Assembly (NCBI RefSeq): GCF_014196745.1
Contig: NZ_JACIEH010000005.1
Span: forward strand, 214,836-278,835
Direction: 5' to 3'
DNA: 64,000 bases
From: Sphingomonas kyeonggiensis
GTDB taxonomy: Bacteria > Pseudomonadota > Alphaproteobacteria > Sphingomonadales > Sphingomonadaceae
Below, one piece after another: positions 50,001-58,245 of the stretch (within the stretch, counting starts at the first letter, position 1; every line of letters starts with the position of its first letter). The notes beneath the pieces were generated by a model that did not search any database, was not told where the DNA came from, and saw only the letters and a program-made list of their open reading frames with translations. The translations under genes and the position numbers were made by a program.

Positions 50001-50326
50001 GACAGCAGGGCCCCGCCGCCGAAGCTGAAGAAGCTGAGGAAGAAGCTCGACGCCGCGAAAGCGATCGACAGGCCGAAGACGATCTGGATGAGGCGGCGGA
50101 AGCCGCCCGCCGTCTCACCGAACGCCAGGGTCAGGCCGGTGGTGATGATGATGATCACCGCGACGATCTTGGCGACTGGCCCCTGGACCGATTCGAGCAC
50201 CTGCTGGAGCGGCTCTTCCCAGGGCATGCCGGCGCCCGACGCCTGCGCGACACCCGCCGCCAGCATCGCCGCCGCGACCATCGCGGCCCCCGGCACGCGC
50301 GCAGATTTCATGCTATTGATTTTCAT
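49997..50326 (-). CDS. trbC: Conjugal transfer pilin TrbC
   Basis: VirB2-like pilin precursor, 109 residues. Signal sequence (about 1-30, VAAAMLAAGVAQA), then two transmembrane helices (VAKIVAVIIIITTGLTLAFG and LIQIVFGLSIAFAASSFFLSFF). GGAG lies 9 bases ahead of the ATG. It overlaps trbB by 14 bases. Confidence 0.92.
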   Translation of the reverse strand: MKINSMKSARVPGAAMVAAAMLAAGVAQASGAGMPWEEPLQQVLESVQGPVAKIVAVIIIITTGLTLAFGETAGGFRRLIQIVFGLSIAFAASSFFLSFFSFGGGALLS

Positions 50327-51317
50327 TAGGACACTCCTTCGCTTGGGTGAACGGGGCAAAATCGCGGATCGCGTAGTTGCCTTGCGCGTCGATCCCGGCG
50401 AGCGCGGCGATGGTCTCGATGCGGCGCGCGGCACCGCGGCCGGCGATGAACACGACCAGGTCGATCGCCTCGGCGATCAGCCGACGGGGCACGGTGACGA
50501 CCGCTTCCTGGACGAGCTGCTCGAGCCGGAAGAGCGCAGCCGAAGCGCTATTGGCATGAACGGTGGCAATCCCGCCGGGATGCCCGGTGTTCCAGGCCTT
50601 GAGCATGTCGAGCGCCTCGGGTCCGCGCACCTCGCCGACGATTATGCGGTCGGGTCGCAGGCGCAGCGTCGAGCGCACGAGATCGGCCATGGTCACGACG
50701 CCCGGCCGAGTGCGCAGCGCCACCATGTCGGGCGCCGGGCATTGCAGCTCACGCGTGTCCTCGATCAGGATGACGCGTTCGTCCAGGCGGGCCATCTCGG
50801 CGAGCAGTGCGTTGGCAAGGGTGGTCTTGCCCGAGCTGGTGCCGCCGGCCACCAGGATGTTGCGGCGCTCGCGGACCCCGAGCGCCAGCAACGCTGCGCC
50901 CTCGTCCGACAATATGCCGTCACGGACATAGTCGGCGAGCGTGTAGAGCCGGGTCGCAGGCTTGCGGATCGAGAAGCAGGGCCCGAGCGTCACCGGCGGG
51001 AGCAGGCCTTCGAAGCGCTCCCCACCCCCGCTCTCATGCGGCGGCAGCTCGGCCGAGACGATCGGCGCATCGTCATGCGCCTCGGTGCGGGCATGGGTCG
51101 CGACCAGCCGAATGATCCGCTCGACCTGTTCTGGCTCGACACGAACCTCCGTGTCGACCCGCCCCTCCCCGAGCAGATCGAGTCTGAGCGTCCCGTCGGG
51201 ATTGACCATGACCTCCAGCACGCGGCTGTCTTCGAGCGCCGCGGCGATCCCCGGCCCCATCGCGGTGTGCAGCATCGCTCGGCGGCGATCGGCGGATTCG
51301 GCGCCGATCATGCTCAT
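50313..51317 (-). CDS. trbB: Conjugal transfer ATPase TrbB
   Basis: VirB11-like hexameric secretion ATPase of 334 residues. Walker A AGGTSSGKTTLANALLAE, the Asp box ILIEDTRELQC, Walker B RPDRIIVGEVRGPEALDMLKAWNTGHPGG and the His box ATVHANSASAAL are complete. The start overlaps the upstream CopG-type gene (ATGA). Confidence 0.95.
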   Translation of the reverse strand: MSMIGAESADRRRAMLHTAMGPGIAAALEDSRVLEVMVNPDGTLRLDLLGEGRVDTEVRVEPEQVERIIRLVATHARTEAHDDAPIVSAELPPHESGGGERFEGLLPPVTLGPCFSIRKPATRLYTLADYVRDGILSDEGAALLALGVRERRNILVAGGTSSGKTTLANALLAEMARLDERVILIEDTRELQCPAPDMVALRTRPGVVTMADLVRSTLRLRPDRIIVGEVRGPEALDMLKAWNTGHPGGIATVHANSASAALFRLEQLVQEAVVTVPRRLIAEAIDLVVFIAGRGAARRIETIAALAGIDAQGNYAIRDFAPFTQAKECPNENQ

Positions 51318-51706
51318 TGCTCGCCCTCCGGATCGAGCGTGCGCTTGCCCTCGGCGACGAGCCGGCCGACCTGGCCAACAAAGGCGTGGAAGCGGTCGCG
51401 GCCCAGGGCGCGGCCCACCTTGTCGTCCTCCCCCAAAGGCGGCGTGACGTTGAGGAAATAGCGCACCAGCAGCGCGAAGGATTCGAGCAGCACCTGTCCA
51501 TCACGCTCGATCCGCGCGAGCTGGTTGCTGATCCGGTCGAGGCGGACCTTGAGCAGGTCGTCGACCTCGCGGGCGCCCTGGCGCAGGAAATAGGCGCTGA
51601 GCGCGGCACTGACGATCGCCGACTTCGATCCGCCCGGCTTCCGCGCGAGCGCCTCGAGCTGCTCGGTGAGCGCCTCGTCGAGATAGAGATGGTGGCGCGG
51701 TTTCAT
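51314..51706 (-). CDS. CopG-family ribbon-helix-helix protein
   Basis: Protein of 130 residues (MKPRHHLYLDEALTEQLEALARKPGGSKSAIVSAALSAYF...). The first 45 residues are a ribbon-helix-helix DNA-binding domain; a helical C-terminal domain follows (LLKVRLDRISNQLARIERDGQVLLESFALLVRYFL). It regularly lies between traG and trbB and probably controls the transfer operon. Start chosen at the ATG before the RHH strand, 7 bases past traG. Confidence 0.87.
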   Translation of the reverse strand: MKPRHHLYLDEALTEQLEALARKPGGSKSAIVSAALSAYFLRQGAREVDDLLKVRLDRISNQLARIERDGQVLLESFALLVRYFLNVTPPLGEDDKVGRALGRDRFHAFVGQVGRLVAEGKRTLDPEGEQ

Positions 51707-51713
51707 CGCCGGT

Positions 51714-53819
51714 TCAGAAGCTCGGCACGAGGTCGTCATCGCGACCCTGGCCTTCGTTGAGGGCATGCGCCCGGGTGACTGCGTCCAGACCGCGCACGCG
51801 ATCCATGGCGCGCTGGTCGACAGCGCCGTCTTCCTCTTCCTCGCCCAGCCCGAGCGGGTCGCCGGTACCGGCAGGCTCGCGTGCGACCGGAGCCTCCACG
51901 GCAAGGCCGGGATGCCGCTCCTGCTGGACACCGCCTTCGTCCGCGGCGGCGGCAGCTTCGGCTGCGCCCGAATTGTTCGCTTCCGTCGCGCCCTCGGCAT
52001 CGGCATCGGAATTCCCGGCCTCGGCCGCACCCTGGGCGTCAGCCAGCAAGCGGATGTCGGTCATGCGCGCAACGGTGCCCCAGTCGTCGGGTCGCGGCGC
52101 CGGACGGTCGCCGTGGCCGGTGTCGGCAAGCGGGGGCGGCGGGCAGATCCGCGCGCTGAAGGCAGGGTCCTCGAAATAGCGCAGCTTGTTGGCGCGGATC
52201 GGGGCGAGCCCCGAGACCAGGACGAGCTCGTCGCCGGCGGGCAGCTGCATCACCTCGCCGGGAGTCAGCAGCGGCCGGGCGGTCTCCTGGCGGCTGACCA
52301 TGACATGGGCGAGCCAGGGTGCGAGACGGTGCCCGGCATAGTTGCGCATCGCACGCTGCTCGGTCGCGGTGCCGAGCGCGTCGGATATCCGCTTGGCAGT
52401 CCGCTCGTCATTGGTCGCGAACGCCACGCGGACATGGCAATTGTCGAGGATGGCGTTGTTCTCGCCATACGCCTTGGAGATCTGGTTGAGCGACTGGGCG
52501 ATCAGATAGGCGCGGATGCCGTAGCCGGCCATGAAGGCGAGCGCGGTCTCGAAGAAGTCCAATCGGCCCAGCGCCGGAAACTCGTCGAGCATCATCAGGA
52601 GCTGGTGCCGGCGGCCGCCGCGATCGGCGTCGAGCCGCTCGGTAAGCCGCCGCCCGATCTGGTTGAGGATGAGACGGACCAGTGGCTTGGTCCGCGAGAT
52701 GTCGGACGGCGGGATGGCCAGATAGAGCGATACCGGGTGCGCCGCCTCGACCAGGTCGGCGATCCGCCAGTCGCAGGTCGAGGTCGCCAGCGCGACGGTC
52801 GGATCGCGGTAGAGCCCCAGGAATGACATGGCGGTGGACAGCACGCCCGAGCGTTCGTTGTCCGATTTGTTGAGCAGTTCACGCGCGGCGGATGCAACCA
52901 CCGGATGGACGCGCGGCGCATCCGCGGTGCCGAGATGGTTGGTCGCCATCATCCGCTTCAGCGTGTCGACGAAGGAGCGCTGCGGATCTGACAGGAAGGT
53001 CGCGACCCGAGCGAGCGTCTTTTCCTCCTCGGCGTAGAGGATATGAAGGATCGCGCCGACCAGCAGCGAATGGCTGGTTTTTTCCCAGTGCGAGCGCCGC
53101 TCGAGCGCCCCTTCTGGATCGACCAAAATGTCGGCGATATTCTGAACGTCGCGGACCTCATGGTCACCGCGACGGACCTCGAGCAGCGGATTGTAGCGCG
53201 CCGAACGCGCGTCGGTGGGGTTGAACAACAGGCAGTGCGAGAAGCGCGACCGCCAGCCCGCGGTCAGCTGCCAGTTCTCGCCCTTGATGTCGTGGACCAC
53301 CGTCGAGCCTGTCCAGCTGAGCAGGGTCGGCACGACGAGCCCCACGCCCTTGCCCGAGCGCGTCGGCGCGAACGCCATGACATGCTCCGGACCGTCATGG
53401 CGCAGATAGCGCCCGCGCAGCCGCCCGAGGAACACGCCGGCATCGCCGCGCAATCCGGCTGCTTCAACCTCCCGCGGCGTCGCCCAGCGCGCCGAACCAT
53501 AGGTGGTGACGTTCTTCGCATGCCGCGATCGCCACAGCGATCCCGCGACCGCCGCGGCGCAGCCGAAAAAGCCGCTCGCGCCGGCAAGCATCCCCGCCTT
53601 GTCGAAGACATGCGGGGCATAGGCGTCATAGTGAAACCACCAGCCGAACAGCGCCCAAGGCTTGTAGAACCGATAGTCATCGAGGCTGAACCAGGCCGGG
53701 CCGAGCTGAGGCTGATAGCCCAGCATCGCCGCGGCCCACTGCGTCGCCGCCCAGACGCCCAGCATCATGATCGCGAACACGATCAGGATCTGGCCGATAA
53801 GGAGCTTGGTCGGAGTCAT
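51714..53819 (-). CDS. traG: Type IV coupling protein TraG
   Basis: VirD4-like ATPase that links the relaxosome to the mating pore, 701 residues. Two or three N-terminal transmembrane helices precede Walker A APTRSGKGVGLVVPTLL (about 150) and Walker B LLMMLDEFPALGRLDFF. The C-terminus is an acidic Ala/Glu-rich tail that may vary. Complete, but its usual partner relaxase is not in the window. GAGGA precedes the ATG. Confidence 0.94.
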   Translation of the reverse strand: MTPTKLLIGQILIVFAIMMLGVWAATQWAAAMLGYQPQLGPAWFSLDDYRFYKPWALFGWWFHYDAYAPHVFDKAGMLAGASGFFGCAAAVAGSLWRSRHAKNVTTYGSARWATPREVEAAGLRGDAGVFLGRLRGRYLRHDGPEHVMAFAPTRSGKGVGLVVPTLLSWTGSTVVHDIKGENWQLTAGWRSRFSHCLLFNPTDARSARYNPLLEVRRGDHEVRDVQNIADILVDPEGALERRSHWEKTSHSLLVGAILHILYAEEEKTLARVATFLSDPQRSFVDTLKRMMATNHLGTADAPRVHPVVASAARELLNKSDNERSGVLSTAMSFLGLYRDPTVALATSTCDWRIADLVEAAHPVSLYLAIPPSDISRTKPLVRLILNQIGRRLTERLDADRGGRRHQLLMMLDEFPALGRLDFFETALAFMAGYGIRAYLIAQSLNQISKAYGENNAILDNCHVRVAFATNDERTAKRISDALGTATEQRAMRNYAGHRLAPWLAHVMVSRQETARPLLTPGEVMQLPAGDELVLVSGLAPIRANKLRYFEDPAFSARICPPPPLADTGHGDRPAPRPDDWGTVARMTDIRLLADAQGAAEAGNSDADAEGATEANNSGAAEAAAAADEGGVQQERHPGLAVEAPVAREPAGTGDPLGLGEEEEDGAVDQRAMDRVRGLDAVTRAHALNEGQGRDDDLVPSF

Positions 53820-54135
53820 GGAGTCCTCACACGGCGACGCGAAGGCGCGCGGCCGGTGAGCCAACACTGAGCCGGTCGATCAGAATCTCTTACGGCCTTT
53901 AGGAGCGCCCTCGCCCGCCCTCGCCCGACGGAGCGATTTATCGACTAGGGGCCGACTGAAATTGGGCCGTTTGCTGCCTGACCGCTCCTGGAAGCCAGTC
54001 CGCAATAGCTGCCATTAGGGAGAGGGCCAGCCGAACGACCATTAGCGTCGGACTTCAGAAGCTTCTCACAATCCTTCTCAGATCAGAAAGCTAACACTTG
54101 CGGAGACAGAAAGTCATTAGACCCGAACGGCTGAA
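53820..54135. other. Gene-free junction right of traG
   Basis: No gene. It contains a 10-bp tandem repeat (CGCCCTCGCC twice, 53906-53925) and AT-richer sequence than the operon. This is where the rest of the element (relaxase and so on) would be expected; no tRNA-Trp 3'-end copy was found. Confidence 0.6.
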
Positions 54136-54375
54136 CTATTTGCGATTCCCGCCACCTTCATTTTCCCAATCGTCAAGCGCCTTGCGCAGTTGATCGTCGC
54201 GCGTTTCAGGGCGGATCTTGCGCCAGGTTTGCTCCAGCGGAACAACCACCGTGTCCAGCAATCCGCGATAGGCCTTTGCCATACCTTCATGGGCGATCCG
54301 GGAAGTGGGCTCTGCCGCAGCTTTAGCTGCCGCCAAAGATTGCTTCAGCCGCCTCGCATAATATTCCATACTCAT
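54136..54375 (-). CDS. Small conserved hypothetical protein
   Basis: Protein of 79 residues (MSMEYYARRLKQSLAAAKAAAEPTSRIAHEGMAKAYRGLLD...). Helical and charged, no membrane segment. The start follows YYARRLKQS, a motif seen in many small sphingomonad proteins (from memory). GGAG lies 8 bases before the ATG. Function unknown. Confidence 0.65.
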   Translation of the reverse strand: MSMEYYARRLKQSLAAAKAAAEPTSRIAHEGMAKAYRGLLDTVVVPLEQTWRKIRPETRDDQLRKALDDWENEGGGNRK

Positions 54376-54501
54376 CGTGCACACTCCCGTGAAACGGAGC
54401 ACGATGATCTCAAGTCAAGGTTGCCCGGCGAGTCGCCCTTTATGTGCGCAACATATCACAATTATCATACCTAATAATATCAAATGATGCATAGGGCTGG
54501 A

Positions 54502-54723
54502 CTAAATGTCTCGGCGCGACGCCCAAGGGGCACGCTTAACCGCCCCGCTGAGGATGCGCGAACCATAGGCTTGCGCCATAGTGGCTGCATCTTTGGCATT
54601 CATGAATACGACGTGCGTTCCTCGCGGCAGCAACGGTTCGATCGAACTGATGACGGCGGCATGTTTGGCCGACATCGCCGTTACATCGGCAACGGTGGCG
54701 TCAATGTTCAACGCGCGGGACAT
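54502..54723 (-). CDS. Small conserved hypothetical protein
   Basis: Protein of 73 residues (MSRALNIDATVADVTAMSAKHAAVISSIEPLLPRGTHVVFMNAKDAATMAQAYG...). It looks like a compact alpha/beta fold. AAAGGA lies 8 bases ahead of the ATG. Function unknown. Confidence 0.65.
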   Translation of the reverse strand: MSRALNIDATVADVTAMSAKHAAVISSIEPLLPRGTHVVFMNAKDAATMAQAYGSRILSGAVKRAPWASRRDI

Positions 54724-54917
54724 GGGAGATTCCTTTCAAGCTGCTTGGCTGTATCTGCCTTACCCCACGGCGAAAGCAGAGTTGGTCTCCGGCCCGTGTC
54801 GGCCGCGCGAAACAGGAAGCCGCCAGAACGATGAACGGAACCGAGTTGTCTTCATGGTGGCGTGGGAGCGGATGCACAGGTCTGAGATCCCAAGCGCCCC
54901 GGCATGGCCGCGTCAAA

Positions 54918-55277
54918 TCAGCGACATCCCAGACTGGCACCTTTTCCGCTCAGGATCGTAGCGGAGCCGGCGCCGGTGCGAAGAGCCACTACGGCGGCGG
55001 CGCATTCCTGCTCACTCGTATAGCCGGCACTGGTCGCTAGCAGCGCGCCGGATCCAGAGCGGAATTGCCACCGCCAGTCGCCGCCCGACAACAGGATGGA
55101 AGTGAGGCGCACCTCATCGGCACGATAGATTTCGAAATAGCATTGTCCGTCCGCCTCCGGGCGGCCGCTATCGTTTGCGGCGGAGACGCTGAGAAGTGCT
55201 TCCGAAACATCTGCAGGCAGGTCAGTGACCGCGGCATGGGGCCGCTTCAGTTCGCAGAATATGGAATTGGTCGACAC
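54918..55277 (-). CDS. YegP-like DUF1508 protein
   Basis: Protein of 119 residues from GTG (VSTNSIFCELKRPHAAV). The segment CYFEIYRADEVRLTSILLSGGDWRWQFRSGSGALLATSAGYTSEQECAAAV matches the DUF1508/YegP repeat (FEIY...RWRL..ANG..IA.S.GY). Only one repeat is present. GGGAG lies 7 bases ahead of the GTG; an ATG two bases further upstream is out of frame. Function unknown. Confidence 0.7.
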   Translation of the reverse strand: MSTNSIFCELKRPHAAVTDLPADVSEALLSVSAANDSGRPEADGQCYFEIYRADEVRLTSILLSGGDWRWQFRSGSGALLATSAGYTSEQECAAAVVALRTGAGSATILSGKGASLGCR

Positions 55278-55453
55278 ATGATTTCTCCCGTGGGCAAGCG
55301 GGAGCAATTGAATTTCTCTCGGGCGTCGCGCGCTTGCGAAGCGGATGAGTCGACGATCCGCGCTTTGTACATGCATTCGCCTTGCCTGGCCATGATGCGT
55401 GCCGGAATACTTGCCGGCAGCATGAGGAGCGGTCGCGGGCTAGGGCTTTTCCG

Positions 55454-55588
55454 TCAGAATGTTAGCCACAGTATCGGCATCCATTGGTAATCCGGCCGCA
55501 GCCCCCATATCAGGATTATCGCGCCACCTGCCACGAGCCCGGCCGCGACCGAGAGATGCTTCGCGCTCCCGCTCAGTGACGGAGACAA
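55454..55588 (-). CDS. Possible small membrane peptide
   Basis: Possible 44-residue product from TTG (LSPSLSGSAKHLSVAAGLVAGGAIILIWGLRPDYQWMPILWLTF), with one hydrophobic helix. No strong ribosome site; divergent from the next gene with 3 bases between starts. Weak call. Confidence 0.35.
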   Translation of the reverse strand: MSPSLSGSAKHLSVAAGLVAGGAIILIWGLRPDYQWMPILWLTF

Positions 55589-55591
55589 ACC

Positions 55592-55846
55592 ATGAGCATC
55601 TACCCGCCGATTACGGGCGCGAATATGCGAACACCAACGCGTTCGACCGATCCGACGGCCCTCCAGTTGGAAGCCGATGCACTGGAAGCAAGCCTTCGCG
55701 ACATGTCTGCCTCCTTCTCGCGGGATTATGTCGCCGGGCGGATGGGCGTCCGGCATAACACCTACCAACATCGCGCACGCGTCCTGCGGCAGTTGACGGC
55801 GCAACTCGCGGCGATGCGTACCGAAGCTCTATTGTCCGCGTCGTGA
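55592..55846 (+). CDS. Small conserved hypothetical protein
   Basis: Protein of 84 residues. The central part (LQLEADALEASLRDMSASFSRDYVAGRMGVRHNTYQHRARVLRQLTAQLAAM) is helical with a possible helix-turn-helix. GGAG lies 7 bases before the ATG. Function unknown. Confidence 0.6.
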   Translation: MSIYPPITGANMRTPTRSTDPTALQLEADALEASLRDMSASFSRDYVAGRMGVRHNTYQHRARVLRQLTAQLAAMRTEALLSAS

Positions 55847-55873
55847 TCTCGGAGCGCTAATCGACCGCGCGGA

Positions 55874-56047
55874 TCAAGGGTGTGGCTCGCCGCGGTGGCG
55901 CCCCGCATGGATCCGTGCTTCTTTCCGCAACCGCCGGTGATAGGAACGGGCACGCCCATGATAGATGCGGTACGCGATGAAACCTGCGACCAGCAGGGTG
56001 ATGACCAGCATCAGGCTGTAGGCGGCGATCAGTCTGGGTTCCATCAT
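55874..56047 (-). CDS. Small single-pass membrane protein
   Basis: Protein of 57 residues (MMEPRLIAAYSLMLVITLLVAGFIAYRIYHGRARSYHRRLRKEARIHAGRHR). One transmembrane helix then a strongly basic tail. AGGAGG lies just ahead; its ATG overlaps the stop of the transglutaminase gene (ATGA), so the two are coupled. Confidence 0.65.
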   Translation of the reverse strand: MMEPRLIAAYSLMLVITLLVAGFIAYRIYHGRARSYHRRLRKEARIHAGRHRGEPHP

Positions 56048-56949
56048 GCACCTCCTGGGTTGCTCACAGTGCTTTGCAGGGGATCGGCGGAAACCATGAC
56101 CTCCACCGTCATGCCGAGAAAAGCCGCAGCCGGGCCGAGATAATGCCCTTCCACGGGGCGCAGACGGGCGATGTCGCGTCCGACTGCGGTAGGCACTAGA
56201 TTGGCTTCTCCCATGCGGCCGTTGGTCGGATCGAAGGCGATCCATCCGGCACAGGGGAGATAGACTTCTGCCCAGGCATGGGTTGCGCCGTGCTGGCGCT
56301 CCCCTCCGCCGGGGTCATCTGTCAGCGGATCGAAGACATAGCCGGACACTGCGCGGGCGGCGAAGCCCAAGTGCCGCACCGCTTCGATGAACAGCATGGC
56401 GATGTCCCGGCAAGAGCCCGATCCCAGATCGAGCGTGGCGCCGGGAAGCTGCGTCCCTTCCGATTCGCGCGCGACATAGGCGACGCCGTTCCGGCTGGCG
56501 GCGCTCACATCCTGAAGCAGGGCCAGCGTGTCGGTGTGGTCGGAGCGAACCAATGCGCGGGCCCAGATCGCCAGGCGGCCGCCAGGATCGGGATGGACCG
56601 GCGCCAGCAGCCCACCCAAATCGCTTCGTTCCTCTTCGGAATAGCGGAAGGGGTAGCTATGCGCGTGCGGTGCGATATTGAAAATGGGCCAGGCATCGGC
56701 GGTCTGCTCGACCACCAGCAGGCTGTGGATTTCGAGCCGGGTGGCCAAGTGCGAGAAGGATGCGGTGGCGATCAAATTGCCGAACACATCCTGTGTCCAT
56801 GCCAGTTCGGCGGCAGGCGTGCAGCGAAGCTGGGTGACGATCGGGTTGAGGACCGGGGAGGCTCGCGGGCTCAACATCACGCGATGCGGCAGCAGCACGA
56901 CCGGATCGCGATAGGTGTAGCTTGTGGTGTGGGAGATGTGCAGGCGCAT
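56044..56949 (-). CDS. Transglutaminase-like protein
   Basis: Protein of 301 residues. An N-terminal bacterial transglutaminase-like beta region (MRLHISHTTSYTYRDPVVLLPHRVMLSPR) precedes a papain-like fold with triad Cys180 (GSGSCRDIA), His224 (GATHAWAEVY) and Asp240 (AFDPTNG). The family includes cysteine proteases and amidohydrolases more often than true transglutaminases. No signal peptide, so cytosolic. Confidence 0.9.
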   Translation of the reverse strand: MRLHISHTTSYTYRDPVVLLPHRVMLSPRASPVLNPIVTQLRCTPAAELAWTQDVFGNLIATASFSHLATRLEIHSLLVVEQTADAWPIFNIAPHAHSYPFRYSEEERSDLGGLLAPVHPDPGGRLAIWARALVRSDHTDTLALLQDVSAASRNGVAYVARESEGTQLPGATLDLGSGSCRDIAMLFIEAVRHLGFAARAVSGYVFDPLTDDPGGGERQHGATHAWAEVYLPCAGWIAFDPTNGRMGEANLVPTAVGRDIARLRPVEGHYLGPAAAFLGMTVEVMVSADPLQSTVSNPGGA

Positions 56950-57020
56950 ACACGCTTACCCTTGCTGGCTAGCGCGAGCAGTGTGCGGCAGACCGAATTC
57001 CGGGCTGCCGCACCGCGGCA

Positions 57021-57227
57021 TCAGGCTTCCTGCAGGTTTACTGCCGAAGTCTTTCCGCGCTGATCCGACTCCACCTCGTACGAAAGGCGCTGGCTCTGCT
57101 GGAGCGTCGTCATGCCGGCGCGTTCGACTGCGCTGATGTGCACGAAACTGTCATTTCCACCGTCCTCGGGAGAAATGAAGCCATAGCCCTTGCTGCTATT
57201 GAAGAATTTAACGGTACCGATAGGCAT
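57021..57227 (-). CDS. CspA-family cold-shock protein
   Basis: Single cold-shock domain of 68 residues. RNP1 is KGYGFIS and RNP2 DSFVHIS; it starts MPIGTVKFFNSSKGYGF. A single-strand nucleic-acid chaperone. AAAGGAACAG precedes the ATG. The extra C-terminal QRLSYEVESDQRGKTSAVNLQ is standard for the family. Confidence 0.95.
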   Translation of the reverse strand: MPIGTVKFFNSSKGYGFISPEDGGNDSFVHISAVERAGMTTLQQSQRLSYEVESDQRGKTSAVNLQEA

Positions 57228-57394
57228 GATCTGTTCCTTTCGCAAAATGAAGTGCCGGACCAGAAATGCGATCCGAGCCAGGAAGCGAGAAAAGGAAGAT
57301 CTGCTCGAAGGCATCAATTTCCGTCGCAGGCGACGATAGCTAGTATGAGATGGGCGGGCTGGCTGGCATTACAATGGCTACACCAGATATATCC

Positions 57395-57712
57395 CTATGC
57401 AAGTTCGCGATTATAGAGCGCACGATCTGGATTTTCGCTCAAGTTGCGATCTTCCATGCAGGCCGGTTCGTCCTTCATTATCCCAGCGCGGGCGATTTCC
57501 TGAGCGCGCAGCTTGCGGGCCTCGCGATGTTCGGCGGCAGCGCCTTCCTTTGCCCATGCGGCTGCTGCCACAATCGCAATGCGCTTTACGTTCTCGAGCG
57601 TGGCTGTGCCGGCCAGCGCGCGCTGACGCACCTCTTCCGTGCGGCAGAAAATGGCAGTCGGTTGCATGGATTTGGTCTTTCCGCTTGAGGAGGCGACGCT
57701 GGCTGGCATCAT
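57395..57712 (-). CDS. Conserved hypothetical protein
   Basis: Protein of 105 residues (MMPASVASSSGKTKSMQPTAIFCRTEEVRQRALAGTATLENVKRIAIVAAAAWAKEGAAAEHREARK...). Helical and basic; the second ATG in the ATGATG is an equally possible start. It overlaps the stop of the next upstream gene. Function unknown. Confidence 0.6.
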   Translation of the reverse strand: MMPASVASSSGKTKSMQPTAIFCRTEEVRQRALAGTATLENVKRIAIVAAAAWAKEGAAAEHREARKLRAQEIARAGIMKDEPACMEDRNLSENPDRALYNRELA

Positions 57713-57837
57713 GATTTCTTGAGAGGCTGCACCAACGGTGTGCCCTTCAAGGCTGCGCTGACCGGCACCAGTTTCGGCGCCGCGACCTTTTTCGGCTTTC
57801 GAGCCTCTTTGTTGCTTCGGCGTTGACCCTTGGCCAT
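57709..57837 (-). CDS. Short basic protein of the KGQRRSNKEARKPKK type
   Basis: Protein of 42 residues, MAKGQRRSNKEARKPKK followed by a variable tail. Short proteins with this start are widespread in alphaproteobacteria and uncharacterised (from memory). AAGGA lies ahead of the ATG. Confidence 0.7.
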   Translation of the reverse strand: MAKGQRRSNKEARKPKKVAAPKLVPVSAALKGTPLVQPLKKS

Positions 57838-58245
57838 GCAAAGTTCCTTCCTGGCGGTTTCAGATGCGTGTGAAGCGAATGGACAAGCGAGGCCGCGGAC
57901 GCATCTGCGTCGGGGTGCCAGGACTTGGGCAAGGAGGCGCGCCGCTTGGTCGCGCGTACTCGGCGCTGGGCGCAACTATCGGGAAAATCTGCATGGAGGT
58001 GCTCCAGGTCAGAGCGGGAGCATGAACTCTCAGTCGCACCCAGGCTCATGGCAGGCGGTGCAATACAAACTATGTGGGGTGCCGATGGCGGTTACGCCAC
58101 CCCGACCCCGATAAATCGCAGTTTCTCAGCCAGCATGGGTTGTGTCCGGCCAAAGTTGGCCCGATATTGTGCGGCGCAGCAATTAGCCTGGCCAGGGACG
58201 GTTGCTGCATTGTCAGGGCTTCCGCCGTGGCCAGGAGAAGGCCAC
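57838..58245. other. 408-bp gap before the esterase gene
   Basis: No gene supported. A 14-base dyad GGCCAA-AG-TTGGCC lies at 58148-58161, about 85 bases before the esterase ATG. Confidence 0.55.

Larger units (their letters stand above)
40502..53819. mobile_element. Decayed integrative conjugative element at tRNA-Trp
   Basis: From the tRNA rightward: a large serine recombinase, two small element-associated genes (one DUF2274) and a trb mating-pore operon ending with traG. trbG is broken. Missing are a relaxase, TraF-type peptidase, partition and replication genes, and any recognised second copy of the tRNA 3' end. The right boundary is arbitrary, set at the traG start. Probably immobile on its own. 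Confidence 0.8.
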
